Assembly: GCF_000367365.1 (NCBI RefSeq)
Contig: NZ_BARF01000093.1
Coordinates: forward strand, 1 to 63,129
Reading direction: 5' to 3'
Length of the DNA: 63,129 bases
Source of the DNA: Streptomyces prunicolor NBRC 13075
GTDB taxonomy: Bacteria > Actinomycetota > Actinomycetes > Streptomycetales > Streptomycetaceae
Shown here in pieces: positions 33,401 to 42,539 of this stretch (position 1 is the stretch's first letter; the number at the start of each line of letters is the position of its first letter). Both the position numbers and the translations under genes were made by a program. Below the pieces are notes generated by a model that was given only the letters and a program-made list of their open reading frames with translations, searched no databases and was not told where the DNA came from.

Positions 33401-36400
33401 CGTGTAGGTGCTGACCGTGGGCGAGACGCCCGCGTACTCCCGGCGTTCGGTGGTCCGCCCCTGCGCGTCGGTGATCACCCGGGTCGCCGAACCGCCCTCC
33501 GCAGCCGTCGTGGCGGTCGAGTCACCGGTATACGTGGTGGTCGTCGCGTACTGCTCGACCCCGCCGGTCAGGAAGGTGGCCTTCGTCGCCCGGCCCGCCC
33601 CGTCGTACACGGTCTCGGTCTGGCTGGGCGCCTCGCCGTACTCGGCCCTGGTGTACGTGCCGTTGGGCCCGCTGGTGGTGTCGTAGATGTCGGCGAACGT
33701 CTCGTACGCCAACCCCCGGGTGTCGTAACGGGTGTCGGTGAGGATCCGCCCGGCGGTGGACGCCGGCGTCTGGGTCTGCAACTCCCGCAGCAGCGCGTCG
33801 TAGATCGTGTACGTCGTCGCGTACGACGTCCCGTCCGCCTTCAGTGTCGACGTCGAGATCCAGGACTGCTCGTCACCGGTGACGTGGTAGGCGAACTTGG
33901 TGTTCGCGCTCTGCCCCCCGTCCTTGGAGCGGTTGGGCAGCCACACGGCGGTGAGCCGGCCGAGCGAATCGTAGGTGAGATCGGTCTTCTTCAGGTTGGC
34001 GTCGTAGATCTTGACCGGCTGGCCGGTGGCCGGGTCCGCGTAGGTGTACGTCGAGTGCCCGGCCGCGTTGGTGACCTTGGTGCGGGTCAACGGGCCCGCG
34101 CCCGTGGGCGTGTAGGCGTTGGTCGTGGTGTTGCCGCCCGCGTCCGTGGACGTCAGGGGCCGGCCGAGCGCGTCGTAGGTCGCCTTGCCGGTGGTCTGCC
34201 AACTGCCGGGATTCCGCTCGCCGTTGGTGGCGGTCGCCGGGTAGGCGCTCGCCCGGCCGGTCCAGGACACCTCGCCCTTGGTCGGGGTCTGGGCGGCCGA
34301 CCAGGTGGTGGCGGACGCGGTGTCGTAGACCGTCGCCGTGTCGGCCAGCACGTCACCGCGGCTGTCCGTGCCCGTCGGCAGGGACAGGTCGGTCTCTGCG
34401 GCCGAGCAGACGCGGCCGACCGTACGGGTGCGTGAGACAAGGGAGTTGATGCCGAGGGTGTCGTTGCGCGCGTACCAGGTGCGGGTGCAGGTCTGGTCGC
34501 TGTCCACGGCCGCGTCGCCGTTGTCCTGGACCTCGACCGCCATGCCGTGGTCGTCGTACGTCGTCTCCGTGGAGGACGTACGCCAGGACGCGGAGCCGGT
34601 CAGATACGTGCGGGTGACCGCCTTGTCCGAGCGGACGAAGTAGGCCTCGACGTCCGCGTAACTCTTGTGCTGGGTGGCCGTTCTGGACTTCCACGGGTCG
34701 TTGACCACCACCGACACCGGCGTCGAACCGTCGTAGGAGATCTGCTCGCGCAGGAACCCGGAGTACGGGTCGGCGTCCGCGATGTCGGCGACGGTGAAGC
34801 CGTCCAGCTCGACACCCGCCTCCGTCACCGAACGCGTACCCGAGTCCGTCCTGTCGCCGTCCATGCCCCGCAGATACAGGGACACCTTCTTGGACCGCGT
34901 CACATCCGGACTGCCCGTGTACTCGGTCACCTTGCGGTAGCCGCGCCACTGCGACCAGGTCCGCTCGTCCGACGGCGTGAACGGGTCGTTGTTGTAGTGC
35001 CAGCCGGGTCCGGAGTACTCGTAGGAGTGCTCGACCGCCTCGTTCTGCCCGGTCGGGTCGGCCGTGAACACCGCGGTGACCCGGTACTTGTGGAACCAGT
35101 CGATCGACGCCTCCGTGGCGCCGTTGATGTTCCAGTAGACCGGGTAGCAGGACAGGCTGTTGTCGTCCTCGGCGGTGGGCATGTTCGAGCCGCGCACACA
35201 CTCCGGCTCGGAGAGCGTCACGTCCGTGATCGCGCCGGTCTCGGACGTGATCGTCTCGATGCGGGGGCGGGTGAGCGGGAGGATGTCGTCGGTCGCGTCG
35301 ACCCGGTTCTCCCGCATCTGGTACGTGAAGGTGATCGGGTCCAGCGAGACGTCGGCACCGTTCTTGCCCGTGTGGGTGAGGGACTTGAGGACGAGGGTCT
35401 GGTCCGAGGTGTCCCCGATGTCACCGCCGTCGAGGAACTCCTGCGTCAGCTTCCACGAGTCGGCCTGCGTGTAGGCGCTGCTCGCCGCCGACCAGGCGTA
35501 GGTGTTGATACCGGTCAGCCGCTTACGGGTGAAGAACGAGGGCGAGACGTTGGTCTCACAGTCCGCGTCGGCCGCGCAGATGGCGTCGAACGGGACGTCC
35601 GGCCAGTCGTCCGAGGTGTCGTCCGTCAGCGCCGAGCAGTCGTCGGCGGTGCAACGCTCGCTGTGGTCGAAGGTGATCTTGCCCGGCGCGTCCGCGGTGA
35701 AGAGCGTGCCGGAGCGCTGCCCGTAGAGGATCTTCGTGAGGTAGCCGCCACGCGTGTAGGTCGCGGTGGCGGTCGAAGCGCCGTTCCTGGCATAGGAGTT
35801 GGACTCCTTGGTGTACCAGTACGACATCGCGTTGCCGTGCAGGTCCTCGACGTAGTCGAGGTTCCACCGCCAGGCCTGCGCGCAGTACGCCGACGCGAAG
35901 GTCGCGTCGTAGCAGGGCTCGCCCTCGTCGTCGCCGAACACCGGCACCGACCACACCGAGTTGGTGCGCTCGTCGCCCGCACCGGACAGCTTGTTGAGGC
36001 CGAAGACGTACTTGATGCCGTCACCGGTGACGACCGTCCAGTACTCGCCGTTGTTGTCGCCGTTGTCGGCGTCCGTGGAGTGCGTGACGGTCGACGCGTC
36101 GTCGTCCTTCAGCCGCCACTCACCCGTCGTGTCGTCCTTCACCAGCTCCGACGACTTGCCGTTCAGGACCAGGGAGGCGTTGTCGTACTTCCAGCAGCGG
36201 TCGTACTTCTCGTCGTGCCCGTCCTGGTCACAACTGCCGTAGCTGCGCTCGACATACGACGACGAGAGGTCGAAGCCCTCGCCGACCAGGGTGGCCTGGT
36301 TGTTCGTGGACGCCGTCTTGCCGTCCACGCCGCCCGAGTCGTACGACAGGGCCAGCGCCGGTTCCGGTCCCGCGGCGACCGGCGGTACGTCGATGTCGTA

Positions 36401-37231
36401 CGACCAGCTGAAGGCCCCCGAGGAGCCGCCGGCCGACCAGATCGACGAGGCCGCCAGCGGGGTCGCCGTGTAGTCACCCGAACCGGACTCCGACTCACCG
36501 GAGGCCGCGGTCGCGGCGAGCACGGTCGCGGCGGCGGTGCTCGCCTCGCGCACCAGCTGGGTGGACACGCCGGTGTCGGCACCGGTCAGCTCGACGGTGG
36601 CCGAGAGTTCCTGGGCCTTGATGTCATTGGCGGAGCCGAGCGGGGTCTGGGTACGGCACTTGGCCTGCTCCGGGGTGGTCAGCGCACACGCCGGCAACGC
36701 GACCAGCCGGAGGCGGCCCGACCAGCCACCACCATAGGCGGAGGCGAACTCGCCGTAGTCGAGGGAGAGTTGCGCCTTTCCGGCACCGGCGACGGACAGC
36801 AGGACTCCGGAGACCCCGGCCGCCTCGGTCGCCTTGCGGGACAGCACCTCGACGGTGGCGGAGCCGCTCCCCGCCGTCAGCTTCACCGGCAGGCCACCCG
36901 GCTCGGCCTCGGCCGCCCTGCCGGTGGAGAGGTCGAGCGCGGCCGTACCGGCCTTCGGCCAGTCGGCGCTCTGCTCGGCACGCGCCCGCTTCGCCTGCGC
37001 CTGGTTCTCCGCCTTGGCCTCGGCGACCTTCGCCCGCGCCTTCTTCGCGCCGAGGCCCTCGACCTCGTACACCTCGCTGACCCGCTCCTTCTGGGTCGCG
37101 AGCCTGCCCAGCGGATCCGCGTCCGCCGCGAAGGCCACCGGTGTCAGCAGCGAGGCCAGCAAGGTCGCGGTGACGGCGACCAGTCCGGTTCGCCCCAGCC
37201 TTATGGATGATGTGCGCATGCCATGTCTCAC
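30401..37231 (-). CDS. Secreted RHS/YD-repeat polymorphic toxin with Hint domain
   Basis: 2276 residues. Signal peptide (about 5-34, ending VAFAADAD), a basic coiled stretch, a SpvB-like beta region (SYDIDVPPVAAGPEPALALSYDSGGVDGKT), long arrays of YD repeats (e.g. YGYDLFGRQTKATDPDTGTTTSTY), then the RHS core (GAREYDASTGRFISVDP...NGYSYANNTPVTQSDPTGLE). A pre-toxin hydrophobic segment (GWIPIVGLGCDAYDIKRSWS) follows, then a Hint protease (about 2027-2172, CFLAGTDVLMGDG to TPVLVHN). The last 104 residues are the variable toxin (FEVDSHGTATD..., KSDAEKLQDFYRGAQLAGRGGKTAPARV, EIIDAW). The toxin activity is not recognised. The GTG start has GGGG 8 bases upstream; an ATG 12 bases later is an alternative. 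Followed by an overlapping immunity-like gene and preceded by a LamG protein. Confidence 0.92.
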   Translation of the reverse strand: MRHGMRTSSIRLGRTGLVAVTATLLASLLTPVAFAADADPLGRLATQKERVSEVYEVEGLGAKKARAKVAEAKAENQAQAKRARAEQSADWPKAGTAALDLSTGRAAEAEPGGLPVKLTAGSGSATVEVLSRKATEAAGVSGVLLSVAGAGKAQLSLDYGEFASAYGGGWSGRLRLVALPACALTTPEQAKCRTQTPLGSANDIKAQELSATVELTGADTGVSTQLVREASTAAATVLAATAASGESESGSGDYTATPLAASSIWSAGGSSGAFSWSYDIDVPPVAAGPEPALALSYDSGGVDGKTASTNNQATLVGEGFDLSSSYVERSYGSCDQDGHDEKYDRCWKYDNASLVLNGKSSELVKDDTTGEWRLKDDDASTVTHSTDADNGDNNGEYWTVVTGDGIKYVFGLNKLSGAGDERTNSVWSVPVFGDDEGEPCYDATFASAYCAQAWRWNLDYVEDLHGNAMSYWYTKESNSYARNGASTATATYTRGGYLTKILYGQRSGTLFTADAPGKITFDHSERCTADDCSALTDDTSDDWPDVPFDAICAADADCETNVSPSFFTRKRLTGINTYAWSAASSAYTQADSWKLTQEFLDGGDIGDTSDQTLVLKSLTHTGKNGADVSLDPITFTYQMRENRVDATDDILPLTRPRIETITSETGAITDVTLSEPECVRGSNMPTAEDDNSLSCYPVYWNINGATEASIDWFHKYRVTAVFTADPTGQNEAVEHSYEYSGPGWHYNNDPFTPSDERTWSQWRGYRKVTEYTGSPDVTRSKKVSLYLRGMDGDRTDSGTRSVTEAGVELDGFTVADIADADPYSGFLREQISYDGSTPVSVVVNDPWKSRTATQHKSYADVEAYFVRSDKAVTRTYLTGSASWRTSSTETTYDDHGMAVEVQDNGDAAVDSDQTCTRTWYARNDTLGINSLVSRTRTVGRVCSAAETDLSLPTGTDSRGDVLADTATVYDTASATTWSAAQTPTKGEVSWTGRASAYPATATNGERNPGSWQTTGKATYDALGRPLTSTDAGGNTTTNAYTPTGAGPLTRTKVTNAAGHSTYTYADPATGQPVKIYDANLKKTDLTYDSLGRLTAVWLPNRSKDGGQSANTKFAYHVTGDEQSWISTSTLKADGTSYATTYTIYDALLRELQTQTPASTAGRILTDTRYDTRGLAYETFADIYDTTSGPNGTYTRAEYGEAPSQTETVYDGAGRATKATFLTGGVEQYATTTTYTGDSTATTAAEGGSATRVITDAQGRTTERREYAGVSPTVSTYTSTKYTYTRDSLADTITGPDGEQWSYGYDLFGRQTKATDPDTGTTTSTYTALDQKESATDQRGQKQLYGYDSIGRTTGVWQTSKTDANKLTAYAYDSLAKGQLDSTTRYAGGTGGDAYTDAVVSYDSLYQVTESTFGLPSDDTFVTSGAVPSATLTFKTDYNVDGTVASGYEPAAGGLDDEYVSTTYTDSALPKTVSGTSGYLLGASYSALGQTEQLTLGASAAANTPKAYVTNTWEEGTGRLTESHVTTTAHAYMLQDLQYGYDDAGNVLSIADPTTLGATTEADNQCFSYDGYRRLTEAWTPKTADCATSGRTTTDIDGASPYWTSYTYDDAGLRRTDTERTTTTSTARTYCYDTDRPHALLATITGTACASASAAYGYDDTGNTTTRPDGTATQSLTWNSEGKLDSLTEAGARTGYLYDADGNLLVRRNTTGESVLYLGATEVHYNAATGAIWGQRYYTAAGTTIAVRTNETGTEKLSFLAGDTHGTSTLAVAATDLAVTKRYFSPFGESRQGGTGTWMDDKAFLGKTADDDTGLTSIGAREYDASTGRFISVDPKLTLDQHQSLNGYSYANNTPVTQSDPTGLESCYPHYCSGTNGTYGTYKPENDDGSSQYDGSSHDNTPDTTTTTTLFGCGCGVVATDPMANPYFASQVLNSPDLKNWVAQAQALQAKDDALLKEVGIAGCGWIPIVGLGCDAYDIKRSWSDGDAFGVVTGIIGILPLGDLAKAPNQADNVADVVKGAKKTATGCTQCFLAGTDVLMGDGATTEDIEDVEVGDLVMATDPETGESGPREVTRLIITEDDKHFNELSIATEDGVEKLTATFEHPFWSPSAGRWTKATDLKPGMTLRTDDGTSVIVTGNRAFTRHATTYNLTVTDLHTYYVLAGETPVLVHNSGCDPRFEVDSHGTATDTTNPGGRLAPPKLDGGSLQEVGAPIWGNGDPSHLVGTRSAEELRGLASKSDAEKLQDFYRGAQLAGRGGKTAPARVTLTQEIIDAWS

Positions 37232-37334
37232 GTCGTCGCCCCGTCATGTCACATGAAAAAGATCAAGGAAGTACCGTCGTGCCGGCGTCCGGGAGGTGGT
37301 GCGGGGCACCGTCTCCCGGACGCGGCCGTCCGCG

Positions 37335-40300
37335 CTATTCGCCGACCATCGAGGTGATCTGATCGGTGTCCGAGGCCGCCCCGGCCCACAGCCGCAGCTC
37401 GCTCACCGAGCCCGGCAGCCAGTGGCCCCAGGCCCCGGCGGTGTAGCCGTTGCCGACCGCGAGGGACTCCTTGCCGGAGTCGGTCGTGTAGGACACGGTC
37501 GTGTACTGGACGTTGTCGTTGAGATACAGGGCCGCCGTGACGTCCTGCTGGTTGAAGACGCCGGTGATCCGCACCTGACCGCTGTCGGTGGTGGCCTCCT
37601 CGCTGACCTGCGCGGTGAAGGTGCCGTCGTCGTTGTAGCGGCCGAAGTGCCAGAAGCCCGTCGCCACCGTCTTCTCCACGATGTCGCCGTCCGTGGTCTC
37701 GATCGCGACCGTCGTCCTACCGGTCACCTCGAAGAAGACGCCCCAGTTCGACGTCCCGTCCTTGTCGCGCTTGCCGACGACCTGGGCGACGTATCCCGTG
37801 CCCTTGGCGGCCAGCGCTTCGAGGTCGGGATCGACCACGGCCGTCACGGTGAACGAACCCGTGTCGTCGACGGCCGCGTCCGAGGAGGCCGCGTCGTCGG
37901 TGCCGTCCAGCACGATCGCCTCCCCGTCGGTGGCACCGCCGCCGGAGACGGTGAGCGTGCGCCCGTACCCCGAGCTGTCGGCGAGGCTGGTGGCACCACC
38001 GGCCGCGGTGGCGGCGTCCCAGTGCGCGGCGAGCTCGACGTACTGGTCACCCGTCGTCGGGTTCAACAGGCGCGCGTCCCGCACGACTTCGTTCCAGGAC
38101 AGCGCCCGCTGCCAGGTCCGCACCTCGTCCACGGAACCGTGCAGAGGGTAGGAGTACGCCCCGTTGAAGAGCGCGGGCCCGACCCGCAGGGCACCCGTGG
38201 AGGCCCAGGGCGCCGCCGCGGCCTTCTCGATGTACCACTTGCCGTTCACGATCAACCGCATCGTCCCGGCCGTCGCGTTGTAGACGAAGGACACATGCGT
38301 CCAGGTGTTCGCGGCCACCGGCGCGACCATGTAGTACACGGTGTACGGGGGGTCGTCGGAGTTGTCGCCGGTGGTGATCATGCCCCAGTAGCCGTAGGTG
38401 GCGTTGTAGAGCACGTAGAACGGACTGTTGTACGCACCGCTCTGCGACAGGACCATCTGCGTCTTGCTCAGGTCGTCGAGCCGGACCCATGCCGACGCGG
38501 TGTACGACTTGCCGGTGTCGAGCACGGGGCCGTCCGTCTGGGCGTACCCCGAACCGCCGTCCAGCAGAAGGCTGGTGTCCTCCGCACCGGTGTCGGGGTC
38601 CGTACCCCGGCGACCGCGACCGTCGCGGGTGACACCGGTCGAGGACAGCGTGAGGTCGTCCGCGTCGGCGTCCACCCCGGTACCGGAGTCGACGGCGGCG
38701 CCGGACGCCTCGTCGAAGTGGTACTCGGCCTGCGGTGCCTCGCCGTCGGAGACCCTGAAGTCGATCAGGTTCTGCGCGCCCCAACGCCCCAGACTGTCCT
38801 CGGCCCGCGCGTACAGCCGGTACGTCCCCTCGACGTCCGGGGTCACCGCCTTGGTCACCTTGGTGCCGCTGATCGCGGACGACCAGGCCGTCTCCGTGGA
38901 GAGCTTGTACTGGTACGCCACGTTCGCGTCACCGTCCGCCGGACCGAACGTGAACGTCGCCGCGATCCCCGGACCACCCGCCGCCGCACACGCGTTGGCC
39001 GTGCACGCCGAGTACGGCGACGCGATCGCGATCGTCGGCTTCAGCGGTCGGGTCGGGTCGACCTGGAAGTAGCACCAGCCCGTGGTCGAGGCGTTCGACG
39101 AGCCCGACAGCCAGCTGGCACCGTCGTTGTAGTACGACCGCACCCACGCCCGGTACCGGTACAGCACGTCCTCACTCAGCGTCGACCACGCCAGCGTCAC
39201 CTTGGCGTTGTCACCGGCGTAACCGCTGGAGGGCCGCTCGCTCCCGTTGCCCGCGGTCACGTTCGACCAGGTGCCGGTGCTGCTCCGCTGGTCCAGGTCG
39301 AAGGCGATCCGCAGACTCGCGTCGTTCTCACCGCCCGACTTGGTCTGCGCGGTCGCCGCCAGCGACGGCGTGGGGTCGGAGACGATCGCGGGGTCGTCCG
39401 CGTCCCGCTCACAGACCGTGCCGTCACCCGTGACGATGCCGACACCGGTCGGCGTCGCGGGCAGGCCCACGTACTTCACCGAGAGCACGGCGTCGTTCTT
39501 GAACCGCTTCCACGAGTTGGGGTCGGTCTCGTCGTGCGCCTTCAGCATCAGCGGAAGGCGGGAGAAGTTGCCCGCCGCGAAGCTCTTGACCGTGGCGGTC
39601 AGGTTCTCGTTCGTCTCGGCCGCGTTGTCGTTGAACTCGATCGCCGCGTTCGGCTGGGACGGGTCGCAGGCGCTGCCCCGGCCGGCGGAGACGTACCGGT
39701 CGACCATCAGGTCCAGGTGCGTGGGGCCCGGCCAGTCCGAGGACGACGAGATCCCGTTCGTACGGGTCAGATCCACCCACGACGCGGTGCACGACATCGA
39801 CCACGACTCCGTCGCCCGGAACGTGGCGTCCAGTACGTGCTTGCCCTTGAGCGAGGTCGGCGCGAACTCGAAGTACAGGCGCTGCTTGTAGCCCGAACCG
39901 CAGTAGTACGAGTAGCCGCCGGTGACGTAGGTACCGCAGTACCCCATGCCCTTGCCCTCGTCGTCGTCCCCGTTCGTCCACGCGTAGTCGGCGTAGCCGT
40001 CGCTGCGCAGGAGGGTGCGCTCGGCCTCGGACCAGGTGACGGTCGGGTCGATGTAGAGCGGGTAGGTCGCGTTCTCGACGAGTTCCGCGTCCGGGGTCAG
40101 GGAGAGTTCGTCGTCGGAGACGTCGAGGGGCAGCAGCGCGATCGCGCTGCCGTCGGCGGGACCGTCCGCACCGTCGGCGACCGAGGCGCCGCCCGAGGAG
40201 TCTGCGGAGTCTGCGGAGTCAGCGGAGCCGGAGGAGTCGTCGACCTCGCCGGCCGTCGTCAACCGAGTGCTCAACTGCGTGGTCAACTGGGCGTCGGCCG

Positions 40301-41201
40301 AGGACTGTTGGGCATCGCCCGCCGAGTCCCACATCTGCGCCTGCGGCGAGCGGAACACCGGCACACCGTCGCCGTCGACCGCCTGCATCCCGCCACCGGT
40401 CGTCTCCTGGACGTCGAGACCGGTCGTGTCGAGCCCGAACGACACCTCCGACAGCGCCTCGCTCGCCGCCGCCTGGGCCGACTTGACGATCAGCACCTCG
40501 CGGAAGCCCTCGACCGACGCGGTCAGCTTCAGGTCCACGCCGGGCAGGACCTCGCTGTACAGCGCGGAGTCCCCTGCCAGCACCGGCTTCGGCAGCTCGC
40601 CGGCCCAGCCCAGGGACAGGGTGCGCCCCTCCCGGGTCACGGACACCAGATCGCCGCCGTCGCCGCCGTCGGAGAAGGACATGCCGACAGCGGCGGCCTT
40701 CGGCCCGACCGACCCGTCCGCGCGCACCTCCAGCGTGGCATCGGGCGCGACCCAGCCGTCGTCGTCACCGGCCTTCACCCGCACCGGGACCGCCGAGTCC
40801 TCCAGCGTGAAGGACAGACCGTCCGGATTGGCGTAGGTGGTCGCGTACTCGGTGCGCAGCGCGGGCACCTCCACCTGCGCGCCCGTCGACTTCGCCGCCG
40901 CGAGCGCGTCCTGCGCGGCCTGCGTCGACTCCGAACTCCCGTCGTCCGCCGACGCCTCGGCCTCGCTCATCGGCTCCGACTTCGCCGCCGACGCCACCGA
41001 CCTGGCCGCCTCGACCGTCCCGTCCAGCGGATCCACGTCGGCCGCGACGGACACGCCTCCGGCCTGAACCAGGCCGCACACCAAGGCCGTTGACACGAGC
41101 AACGTGCCCAGCCCGCGTCCGGTTCTGCTTCTTCCGCTGCCGCTGCCTCTTCCACTGCCTCTTCGGATCACAATCCGCCCCCGTCCCCCGCGATCCCACA
41201 T
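37335..41201 (-). CDS. Secreted LamG-domain protein paired with the RHS toxin
   Basis: 1288 residues. Long basic signal region (MWDRGGRGRIVIRRGSG... then LLVSTALVCGLVQAGGVSVAA), a DNRLRE/beta-propeller-like N-terminal portion (LFLDPTVTWSEAERTLLRSDGYADYAWTNG region with DPT-type wall-protein repeats), fibronectin-like segments, and two C-terminal LamG/concanavalin domains (about 830-1040 with LLLDGGSGYAQTDGPVLDTGKSYTASAWVRL, and about 1080-1285 with IVLDGTDDAASSDAAVDDTGSFTVTAVV). The mature N-terminus, AADVDPLDG, resembles that of the RHS protein (AADADPLGR), and the two genes are adjacent and co-directional. It may display or deliver the toxin on the surface. Confidence 0.85.
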   Translation of the reverse strand: MWDRGGRGRIVIRRGSGRGSGSGRSRTGRGLGTLLVSTALVCGLVQAGGVSVAADVDPLDGTVEAARSVASAAKSEPMSEAEASADDGSSESTQAAQDALAAAKSTGAQVEVPALRTEYATTYANPDGLSFTLEDSAVPVRVKAGDDDGWVAPDATLEVRADGSVGPKAAAVGMSFSDGGDGGDLVSVTREGRTLSLGWAGELPKPVLAGDSALYSEVLPGVDLKLTASVEGFREVLIVKSAQAAASEALSEVSFGLDTTGLDVQETTGGGMQAVDGDGVPVFRSPQAQMWDSAGDAQQSSADAQLTTQLSTRLTTAGEVDDSSGSADSADSADSSGGASVADGADGPADGSAIALLPLDVSDDELSLTPDAELVENATYPLYIDPTVTWSEAERTLLRSDGYADYAWTNGDDDEGKGMGYCGTYVTGGYSYYCGSGYKQRLYFEFAPTSLKGKHVLDATFRATESWSMSCTASWVDLTRTNGISSSSDWPGPTHLDLMVDRYVSAGRGSACDPSQPNAAIEFNDNAAETNENLTATVKSFAAGNFSRLPLMLKAHDETDPNSWKRFKNDAVLSVKYVGLPATPTGVGIVTGDGTVCERDADDPAIVSDPTPSLAATAQTKSGGENDASLRIAFDLDQRSSTGTWSNVTAGNGSERPSSGYAGDNAKVTLAWSTLSEDVLYRYRAWVRSYYNDGASWLSGSSNASTTGWCYFQVDPTRPLKPTIAIASPYSACTANACAAAGGPGIAATFTFGPADGDANVAYQYKLSTETAWSSAISGTKVTKAVTPDVEGTYRLYARAEDSLGRWGAQNLIDFRVSDGEAPQAEYHFDEASGAAVDSGTGVDADADDLTLSSTGVTRDGRGRRGTDPDTGAEDTSLLLDGGSGYAQTDGPVLDTGKSYTASAWVRLDDLSKTQMVLSQSGAYNSPFYVLYNATYGYWGMITTGDNSDDPPYTVYYMVAPVAANTWTHVSFVYNATAGTMRLIVNGKWYIEKAAAAPWASTGALRVGPALFNGAYSYPLHGSVDEVRTWQRALSWNEVVRDARLLNPTTGDQYVELAAHWDAATAAGGATSLADSSGYGRTLTVSGGGATDGEAIVLDGTDDAASSDAAVDDTGSFTVTAVVDPDLEALAAKGTGYVAQVVGKRDKDGTSNWGVFFEVTGRTTVAIETTDGDIVEKTVATGFWHFGRYNDDGTFTAQVSEEATTDSGQVRITGVFNQQDVTAALYLNDNVQYTTVSYTTDSGKESLAVGNGYTAGAWGHWLPGSVSELRLWAGAASDTDQITSMVGE

Positions 41202-41384
41202 GGATCAGCAAAGGGAACCTAAAGCGATTCACAACCTTCATCAAGATTTCATTTGCCCCATCTCCCCCTCAAACCCGGGGACTTGACCAAAAGATTCCTG
41301 GACACAGGTTTCCCCTAGGGTCACCGTCGAGTACGAGCACAGACCCGACAGGGCGGGTGTTATAAGGCATTCCCCTTCCCATGC
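41202..41384. other. Upstream region of the LamG gene
   Basis: Relatively AT-rich for the window (AAAGCGATTCACAACCTTC area). It probably contains the promoter for the LamG-RHS-immunity operon. No other feature seen. Confidence 0.4.
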
Positions 41385-41760
41385 CTACGAGAGCGGGGAG
41401 ACGTCGGATGCCAGGGCCCGGGCGGTGTCGGCGAAGCACTGCTCGTCGGCGTCGGGGGCGAGGCCGAGGGTGACGCCCTGAGTGAGGCCGACGAACAGCA
41501 CTCTGAGCGCGGTGACCGGAGCCGGGCCTGAGGTGACGTCACGGTGCCGCCGTCGTACGACCTGCCGGTGAACAGCGCGATCAGGTGCTCCTCCTGGAGC
41601 GACAGGCGCGGCAGCGCGTCGGGGCCGTCACCACCGCGCCGGCAGTGCCGGGCGAAGGCGTCGACCGCCGCCGGCAGCTCCAGCCCGGCCGGGACCTCCC
41701 GCTCGATCTCCTCGTAGTACGGCCGCAGTTGAGCCGACGAGACGTCGAACGAGCTTCAGG
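41385..41760 (-). pseudogene. Frameshifted C-terminal fragment of a TetR/AcrR regulator
   Basis: The minus strand reads AQLRPYYEEIEREVPAGLEL and LSLQEEHLIALFTGRSYDGG in one frame, then continues as TALRVLFVGLTQGVTLGLAP and ADTARALASDVSPLS-stop in another. This is the helical ligand-domain part of a TetR-type protein. The DNA-binding half is absent and the frame is broken near 41540. Confidence 0.55.
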
Positions 41761-41771
41761 GAGGAACACTC

Positions 41772-41918
41772 ATGGCCCGGGCCGTCTCCGGCGTGGCCCT
41801 GCTGATGGCGTGGCGGGGCAGCGGTGCCGGGGGTGAGGTGTGGATCGGGTACCAGACGGCCGGCCCGGTGGTGTTCGCCGTACTGCCGGCCGCGGCCACG
41901 CCCACGCCGAAGACCTGA
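41772..41918 (+). CDS. Possible small open frame
   Basis: 48 residues, MARAVSGVALLMAWRGSGAG to AAATPTPKT, after GAGGAACACTC. One hydrophobic stretch (GPVVFAVLPAAAT). It has a plausible ribosome-binding site but no known relative. It may be chance. Confidence 0.25.
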   Translation: MARAVSGVALLMAWRGSGAGGEVWIGYQTAGPVVFAVLPAAATPTPKT

Positions 41919-42005
41919 CCTCGGGTACCCACGCCAATTGGCCACCGCGCACCCGAACTGGCCACACTGATCGCCGCAGTTGACCGTTTCGGGGCAAGGA
42001 ATGTC

Positions 42006-42539
42006 ATGCAGGTTCGGGGTCAGGTACCGGGGCAGCGCGCACGCCGTTGGATCTTGTTCGGGGTGATCGCCTTCGGGGCGCTGTTCCTGGTCATCGGGGT
42101 GATCACGGCGGGGGTGTCGGTCTCGTTCCTGGTGGATGCGGAACGTGCCCCCGGCACCGTGGTGAGCCTGGAGTGGCGGCAGGACCACAGCGGTACGTCC
42201 CGCAAGAACCGGGCGAGCGACAAGCCCATGGCGTACCCGGTCGTCGAGTTCACGTCGGCGGACGGTACGCGGCGGACGTTCCGGGACTCGACGGGGTCCA
42301 ATCCGCCCGCGTACGACGCGGGTGAGCGGGTCGAGGTGCTCTACCACGCGGACTCACCCGAGGACGCGCGGATCAACGGGTTCCTCTCCCTGTGGCTGTT
42401 GCCGTTGGTCTTCGGCGGGATCGGGCTGGTGGTCGCGGCGATCGGGACGACGGTGGCGGTGCTGACCCGGAGGCGTTCGCGGGCCGCGAGTCCGCAAGCG
42501 TCACCCCCTCGGTCCGACGCACTCCTCAAGGCGCCGTGA
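42006..42539 (+). CDS. DUF3592 membrane protein
   Basis: 177 residues with two membrane helices (about 16-40, ILFGVIAFGALFLVIGVITAGVSVSF, and about 127-152, LWLLPLVFGGIGLVVAAIGTTVAVL). Between them lies the extracytoplasmic DUF3592 domain (APGTVVSLEWRQDHSG..., MAYPVVEFTSADGTRRTF, GERVEVLYHADSPEDARI). The family is widespread in Streptomyces; function unknown. The 3' end overlaps the convergent small gene by 14 bp. Confidence 0.85.
   Translation: MQVRGQVPGQRARRWILFGVIAFGALFLVIGVITAGVSVSFLVDAERAPGTVVSLEWRQDHSGTSRKNRASDKPMAYPVVEFTSADGTRRTFRDSTGSNPPAYDAGERVEVLYHADSPEDARINGFLSLWLLPLVFGGIGLVVAAIGTTVAVLTRRRSRAASPQASPPRSDALLKAP

Noticed and set aside
30293..34435. Very long plus-strand open frame antisense to the RHS gene
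   Set aside because: Composition is Gly/Val/Arg-rich without domains; it is the mirror image of high third-position GC in the RHS gene.
37296..41093. Long plus-strand open frame antisense to the LamG gene
   Set aside because: Same reason; no start site, no recognisable domain.
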